64,000 nucleotides of DNA from Deltaproteobacteria bacterium (GTDB taxonomy: Bacteria; Desulfobacterota; Desulfuromonadia; Desulfuromonadales; Geopsychrobacteraceae): the NCBI GenBank assembly GCA_018399135.1, contig JAGYPB010000003.1, positions 1-64,000 of the forward strand. Reading direction: 5' to 3'. The position numbers and the translations under genes were made by a program. Below the pieces are notes generated by a model. That model was not told the DNA's origin and searched no databases. It worked only from the letters and a program-made list of their open reading frames with translations. Numbering within the stretch: position 1 is the stretch's first letter; every line of letters starts with the position of its first letter. Below, in pieces: positions 59,925 through 64,000 of the stretch.

Positions 59925-61355
59925 TTATCGTTGTCCTTCAGGGCTGTTGTTCTGGTTTTTTGGCAGATTCATGGCAAAACGACTGCCTTTTCCGGGGAGC
60001 GAGGACACGTCGATAGTCCCATGGTGGGTATCAACGACCCATTTTACAATGGCCAAGCCTAGACCTGTGCCACCATCGTAATGGTGGATTTTTTTGTCAA
60101 CCCGGTAAAATTTCTCAAAAATATGCTCCAGATGATGATTTTCTATACCGATTCCAGTGTCGCTGACGGCTATGGTGACCGATGATTCAGTAGCCTCGGC
60201 AGCGATGGTAACAACTCCTTGTGTAGGGGTGTAGCGAATAGCGTTGGTCAGCAAGTTAAGTAGTCCCTGGCGCAAACGAAGTTCGTCAGCATGGATAATG
60301 ATATCATCGTCCGCGCAGTCTAATTCAATCTGAATCTCTTTTTCTCCGGCAAGAATCTGTCCCTGACGTTGCAGGTCGGTAAGTAGATGGGTCAAGTGGA
60401 TTGAGCTTGGCTGTAGAGGGATTTCTCCGAGATCGCTCTTCGACAGAGTCAGCAGGTCATGGACAAGAAAGCCCATCCGCGTGATTTCTTCCAGATTGGA
60501 TTCAAGCACCTGCTTGATATCGTGGCCTTCTTTTTTGCTGCGCAGAGCTATTTCTGTTTCACCCCGTAAAATCGTCAAGGGGGTACGCAGTTCGTGGGCA
60601 ACGTGTGCCTCAAATTGACGAGCTCGGTGCAGAGCAGAAAACATCCGCTGGTTCAACTGATAAATGCTGTCAGCAAGTTGACGTAGTGCGGGTGATTTTA
60701 ATCGGTCTGTGGGAAAGGGCTGTGGAGGATGATCCGGCCCACTGTTCTCAATCAGTGTGATTAATTGAATCAGGCTGGCGTCTTGCTGTTGACGCCGCAA
60801 ATGGGGAAAATATAATGCGGTAGCGGCGAGAAGTAGAACGGAGCCGAGTAAAAGGACCAGACGCCAACGGAACAGTTGTGCGGTAGACGAGGTCAGATCA
60901 ATGCTCAGGAGTTGGTAGGCAGAAGTTTGATCTGCATTTTTTGTTGGCCATAGCAGAGCCCGGCGAGTTTCACCCTGACTGGTAGTGAAAAAAAAAGTTT
61001 TCTTATTTGTTGGCGGATTGGCCGGCATGGTTATTTGTAAATGAGTCCCCGCTGAAGACAGGCATATCAAGTGTCCGCCTGGCGTATAGCGGGCAAAATG
61101 CCATTCGTCAAGCAGGTGGCTCAAGGGCGCAGCAGCCCATTCGCAGGGGGTTCTAGTGGGTGTTTCTTCTGGTGGCAGGGCTTGCTGGAGATAATCCAGT
61201 GTACTGGCAGTCAGCTTCAGCTCACCATCGATGCGGTCGAGCATCTCCCGATTCAGGGATGATTGCCACAAAAAACTACCAATCCCCAGAATAATTGCCA
61301 GGACTAACAGGGGGGCATAAACAAACTGTCTATTGAGCTCTGTTGGGAGGGGCAA
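59925..61355 (-). CDS. Membrane sensor histidine kinase, OmpR-partner type
   Basis: A ~476-residue kinase with a membrane helix at about residues 10-32, a periplasmic sensor (~35-160), a second helix near 165-185, a short linker, then HisKA with FEAHVAHELRTPLTILRGE, the N box LLNLLTNAIRYTP, and G boxes SDTGIGIE and GGTGLGLAIV. Partner of the regulator it follows. Start is uncertain: a TTG at 61355 directly after the regulator stop, with AGGAG upstream, is favoured; a GTG at 61391 inside the regulator gene is the alternative. Confidence 0.88.
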   Translation of the reverse strand: MPLPTELNRQFVYAPLLVLAIILGIGSFLWQSSLNREMLDRIDGELKLTASTLDYLQQALPPEETPTRTPCEWAAAPLSHLLDEWHFARYTPGGHLICLSSAGTHLQITMPANPPTNKKTFFFTTSQGETRRALLWPTKNADQTSAYQLLSIDLTSSTAQLFRWRLVLLLGSVLLLAATALYFPHLRRQQQDASLIQLITLIENSGPDHPPQPFPTDRLKSPALRQLADSIYQLNQRMFSALHRARQFEAHVAHELRTPLTILRGETEIALRSKKEGHDIKQVLESNLEEITRMGFLVHDLLTLSKSDLGEIPLQPSSIHLTHLLTDLQRQGQILAGEKEIQIELDCADDDIIIHADELRLRQGLLNLLTNAIRYTPTQGVVTIAAEATESSVTIAVSDTGIGIENHHLEHIFEKFYRVDKKIHHYDGGTGLGLAIVKWVVDTHHGTIDVSSLPGKGSRFAMNLPKNQNNSPEGQR

Positions 61356-61356
61356 A

Positions 61357-62031
61357 CTATTCCGACTCCTTGAGCATGTAGCCAACGCCACGCACTGTGT
61401 GGATCAGTTTTTTGTCAAAGCCACGATCAATTTTCTTGCGCAGGTAGTTGACATAGACATCAATAATGTTGGTGAAAGTGTCAAAAGTATAATCCCACAC
61501 CTGTTCCGCAATCATGGTGCGCGTTAAGCCTTGCTCGGGGTTGCGCATAAAATATTCCAATAGCGCATACTCTTTGGTGGTCAGCTCAATTTCCTTATTA
61601 TTTCTCCAGACTTTGTGGGATACAGGATCAAGGCGCACATCGGCATAAAAGAGTTCTGCACCACGATCCCGGGCGTTGCGACGAATCAGCGCGTTGACAC
61701 GAGAAACCAACTCAGCAAAAGCAAAAGGTTTGGTCAGGTAGTCATCACTGCCACTGTCAAGGCCGCTAACGATGTCGTCAATACTGTCTTTGGCTGTCAG
61801 GCAGAGAACCGGCGTTGTGATGTTTTTCCGGCGCAGAGCCTGGATGACGCTGAGCCCGTCCATTTCGGGTAACATGACGTCCATCAGTATAAGGTCATAG
61901 CTCCCGTTCATGGCCAAAGCTAGCCCTTCCTCACCATCTGCTGCCAGTTGGACAGAGAATTCTTCTTCTTCAAGCCCGCGCTTGATGAAACCGGCAACTT
62001 TTTTTTCATCTTCAACAACCAGAATGCGCAT
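61357..62031 (-). CDS. OmpR-family response regulator
   Basis: A 224-residue regulator: receiver with MRILVVEDEKKVAGFIKRGL, phosphoacceptor Asp in LILMDVMLPEMDG, Lys in DDYLTKPFAFAEL; winged helix with ELTTKEYALLEYFMRNPEQGLTR and YVNYLRKKID. It is closest in style to CusR/QseB-type regulators, but the signal cannot be read from the sequence. AAGGAG precedes the ATG. First gene of the pair. Confidence 0.95.
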   Translation of the reverse strand: MRILVVEDEKKVAGFIKRGLEEEEFSVQLAADGEEGLALAMNGSYDLILMDVMLPEMDGLSVIQALRRKNITTPVLCLTAKDSIDDIVSGLDSGSDDYLTKPFAFAELVSRVNALIRRNARDRGAELFYADVRLDPVSHKVWRNNKEIELTTKEYALLEYFMRNPEQGLTRTMIAEQVWDYTFDTFTNIIDVYVNYLRKKIDRGFDKKLIHTVRGVGYMLKESE

Positions 62032-62084
62032 GGAGCTGTCTCCTTTAACCGGTGACCAGGCTATGACCTGTCGTGGCTAACCTT

Positions 62085-62239
62085 GATGGCGTCGCTAAAA
62101 CTCACCAACTGCTACGTTGGCGCAATCGTCTTCCTGCTTCGATGTACATCAGTACGTCTCACTGCTCGACAATTGCGCTCCTTGCATTTGGCTCTTTTTG
62201 CTTTGCTATCTAATGATTTACTTTTTGCGAAAGTATCAA
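62085..62239. repeat. Dispersed MITE-like repeat, family 2, copy B
   Basis: About 155 bp starting GATGGCGTCGCTAAAACTC and ending TTTTTGCGAAAGTATCAA, homologous to 24419-24570 across its length with imperfect terminal inverted repeats. It lies in the 500-bp gap between the response regulator and prmA; the rest of the gap (62240-62532) shows only AT-rich sequence suited to a promoter. Confidence 0.72.
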
Positions 62240-62532
62240 CCTTCATGTGAAATAGGTGAAAGATGGTTGTCTCACGGAGCCGCAATTCAGTTGCTTAAGC
62301 GAACGGGTAGCGAAAAAACCTCTTAAGTAGTGCTTGCTCATGAGAAACCTCCGAGGATATTAACAGAGTCAGAAGTTCAGCGCAAGAATATTGATAGTGT
62401 TTTTTAATTTGCTTATAAGTTCATGGTCAGATTGATCAATCCAGACAGATGAAACTTTTTCCTCCGGGTGCGAAACGGTGAAAAAATAGAGATTATTTGT
62501 TGATTTTCATGCATAGATTCTGTTAATTAGTG

Positions 62533-63462
62533 ATGATGAAAGAAAAATACGTATCTATAGATGTTAACGTAAGTGGCAAATTGGTTGAGTTGGCGAGCGC
62601 GGTGCTGATGGATCAGGGGAGTTGTGGTATTCTTGTAGAGGATCAACAACTCGATACTTTTGATGTGCCAGATACTCCTTTGGTTGCGGACAAGGACTAT
62701 ATCCTGACCGCTTATTTTGCGAACGAGGATCCTGTTGCAATGCTGTTGGCCCGGTTAACTTCGGCTTTTTCGCAGATGCCGGTGTGTGCTGCTGGTGCGA
62801 TCAGTTTGACTGCTAGTGAGGCTTTGCCTCAAGTTGATTGGGCTCAGAGCTGGAAACAACACTTTACCGGCTTTCAGATAGGCAATCGTCTGATTGTTCA
62901 TCCAAGTTGGGAAACTCCGCGCGTCGAAGAAGGTCAGGTCGCTATTGAAATTGATCCGGGCATGGCCTTTGGTACCGGAACCCACGCGACCACCCGCTTG
63001 TGCCTTGAGGCGATTGTCGAACAACTGGAAAGTCGTCAGCGTCCGCTCAAACTGCTCGATGTCGGTACCGGCTCAGGCATATTGGCTATTGGTGCTGCAG
63101 CATTGGGCTGTGACCAGGTCGTGGCGACAGATATTGATCTGGTTGCCTGTGGTGTTGCGCAGGAGAATGTCGAGCGCAATAGCCTTGTTGATCGGGTAAA
63201 AATAACTACAGAGCCTCTTGAACTCATCGAAGGTACTTATGATCTGGTCGTTGCCAATATTCTTGCCGAGGAAAATATTCGTCTCAAGGATGCGTTGATT
63301 CATCACTTGCAGCCTGGGGGGTGGCTGATTTTATCCGGAATCCTCAAGGAAAAGGAACCTCTTGTGTCTGCAGCTTTTGCCGGCTCTGAGATGGTCGCTA
63401 TACCGCCACGCAGCCAGGAAGATTGGGTCTGTCTTGTGTATCAGCTGCAGAAAGTGACATGA
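62533..63462 (+). CDS. prmA: Ribosomal protein L11 methyltransferase
   Basis: Trimethylates ribosomal protein L11. The 309-residue protein has the N-terminal L11-recognition domain and a SAM-binding domain with LLDVGTGSGILAIGAAALGC (about 176-195), VATDIDLVAC and the active-site motif VVANILAEENI. The preceding segment WAQSWKQHF and IDPGMAFGTGTHATTRLCL is diagnostic. Start lies in a GTG-ATG-ATG cluster; 62533 is used. It overlaps rsmE by four bases. Confidence 0.94.
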   Translation: MMKEKYVSIDVNVSGKLVELASAVLMDQGSCGILVEDQQLDTFDVPDTPLVADKDYILTAYFANEDPVAMLLARLTSAFSQMPVCAAGAISLTASEALPQVDWAQSWKQHFTGFQIGNRLIVHPSWETPRVEEGQVAIEIDPGMAFGTGTHATTRLCLEAIVEQLESRQRPLKLLDVGTGSGILAIGAAALGCDQVVATDIDLVACGVAQENVERNSLVDRVKITTEPLELIEGTYDLVVANILAEENIRLKDALIHHLQPGGWLILSGILKEKEPLVSAAFAGSEMVAIPPRSQEDWVCLVYQLQKVT

Positions 63463-64000
63463 GAAGTTTTTTTGTAGCGGATGTGGATTTCCGACTGAAC
63501 GAAAGTATCCTGTTACCTGAGGCCGTACACCATCACCTGATTAGGGTATTAAGGCTCGAGCCGGGAGCTGAATTTCGCCTTTTTGATGGGTGCGGACGGG
63601 TTGCCGAAGCTGTGTTGCAGAAGGATGGACTTGCTCGCTTGTGTCAGGTCAACGACACGGTGGCGGCACCATGTCGGATTCAGCTGATTCAAGGTGTTCC
63701 CAAGGGTGACAAAACCGAACTGATTCTGCAAAAAGGGACAGAGTTGGGAGTCAGTCAGTTTCACCTGGTGACTACTGAACGCAGTGTTGTCCGTTTTAAA
63801 CGCGAGACGCGTCAGCGGTTGCGCTGGCAAAAAATTATCCAGGAGGCAGCTCGACAGTGTGGCCAATATCATCTGCCCGTGCTGCAGTACAGTGATTCTC
63901 TGAAGGCGGCTATGGAAACTGCAGACGCCGATGTTAAGCTGTTGTTTGTGGGAGCAGAGTGAGGCTCCTCTTGCGGATTTTGACCACGGATCAACATCAG
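63459..64000 (+). pseudogene. rsmE: 16S rRNA m3U1498 methyltransferase, frameshifted and cut by the window edge
   Basis: RsmE methylates U1498 of 16S rRNA. The start MRSFFVADVDFRLNESILLPEAVHHHLIRVLRL and the segment IQGVPKGDKTELILQKGTELGVSQFHLV are typical, and the knot domain region SVVRFKRETRQRLRWQKIIQEAARQCGQ follows. The frame stops at 63962 in VGAE-stop. Removing one G near 63948 restores LLFWEQSEAPLADFDHGSTS, the expected continuation, open to the window end. So a one-base insertion is present. The ATG overlaps the prmA stop (ATGA). Confidence 0.85.

Overview
The window looks like chromosomal DNA of an anaerobic deltaproteobacterium of the Desulfuromonas/Pelobacter/Geobacter group. This rests on a hisZ-purA pair, a 14-subunit-type nuo operon with a fused nuoBCD gene, response regulators with PATAN-like domains next to Roadblock proteins, and sigma-54 control of amino-acid catabolism. 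It is inference from family knowledge; no database was searched.

Layout. 0-7.4 kb: minus-strand housekeeping genes (purA fragment, hisZ, pepA-corA, mnmH/selU, a RelA/SpoT-domain protein, a cold-shock gene) and a plus-strand initiator tRNA-Met with its own promoter and terminator. 7.4-26 kb: an amino-acid uptake and proline-degradation block. It holds a TAXI-type TRAP transporter behind a sigma-54 promoter, cheV, a ten-repeat Sel1 protein, a sigma-54 activator, P5C dehydrogenase behind a second sigma-54 promoter, proline dehydrogenase, a complete Liv-type ABC transporter, a universal stress protein and a second, paralogous sigma-54 activator. The likely logic is import of an amino acid, oxidation of proline to glutamate, and induction by PAS-containing enhancer-binding proteins. 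26-30.4 kb: a scarred accessory stretch with a secreted LigE-type ligase, a DUF3617-like protein, a frameshifted alkyltransferase-like gene, an ada-like gene broken in many places, the 5' part of a tRNA-Glu, a VapBC-type toxin-antitoxin pair, a long perfect palindrome and rnhA.

30.5-44.6 kb: a complex I operon, nuoA-BCD-E-F-G-H-I-J-K-L-M-N. nuoE and nuoL are interrupted by clustered small indels and substitutions, which may be sequence errors or true decay. 44.7-51.7 kb: a co-oriented signalling cluster (CoA-binding protein, HDOD, P-loop/DRTGG protein, TPR protein, histidine kinase, response regulator with a PATAN-like domain, two Roadblock/LC7-like proteins) with no MglA-type GTPase in sight. 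51.9-64 kb: FKBP isomerase, rhomboid protease, SprT-like protein, a 43-codon small ORF, Bcp peroxiredoxin, a MazG-like protein, a FadR-type regulator, a NarX/NarL-type two-component pair, a thiolase-like protein with Ser at the usual nucleophilic Cys, an OmpR-type two-component pair, prmA and a frameshifted, window-truncated rsmE.

Two dispersed non-coding repeat families each occur twice: about 7.62 and 44.59 kb (palindromic), and 24.42 and 62.09 kb (about 150 bp with imperfect terminal inverted repeats). The main points for follow-up are the Roadblock/HDOD/DRTGG cluster, the lipoyl-like insertion in the TRAP permease, the Ser-for-Cys thiolase, the matched palindromes around the proline regulator, and whether the clustered frameshifts are real.
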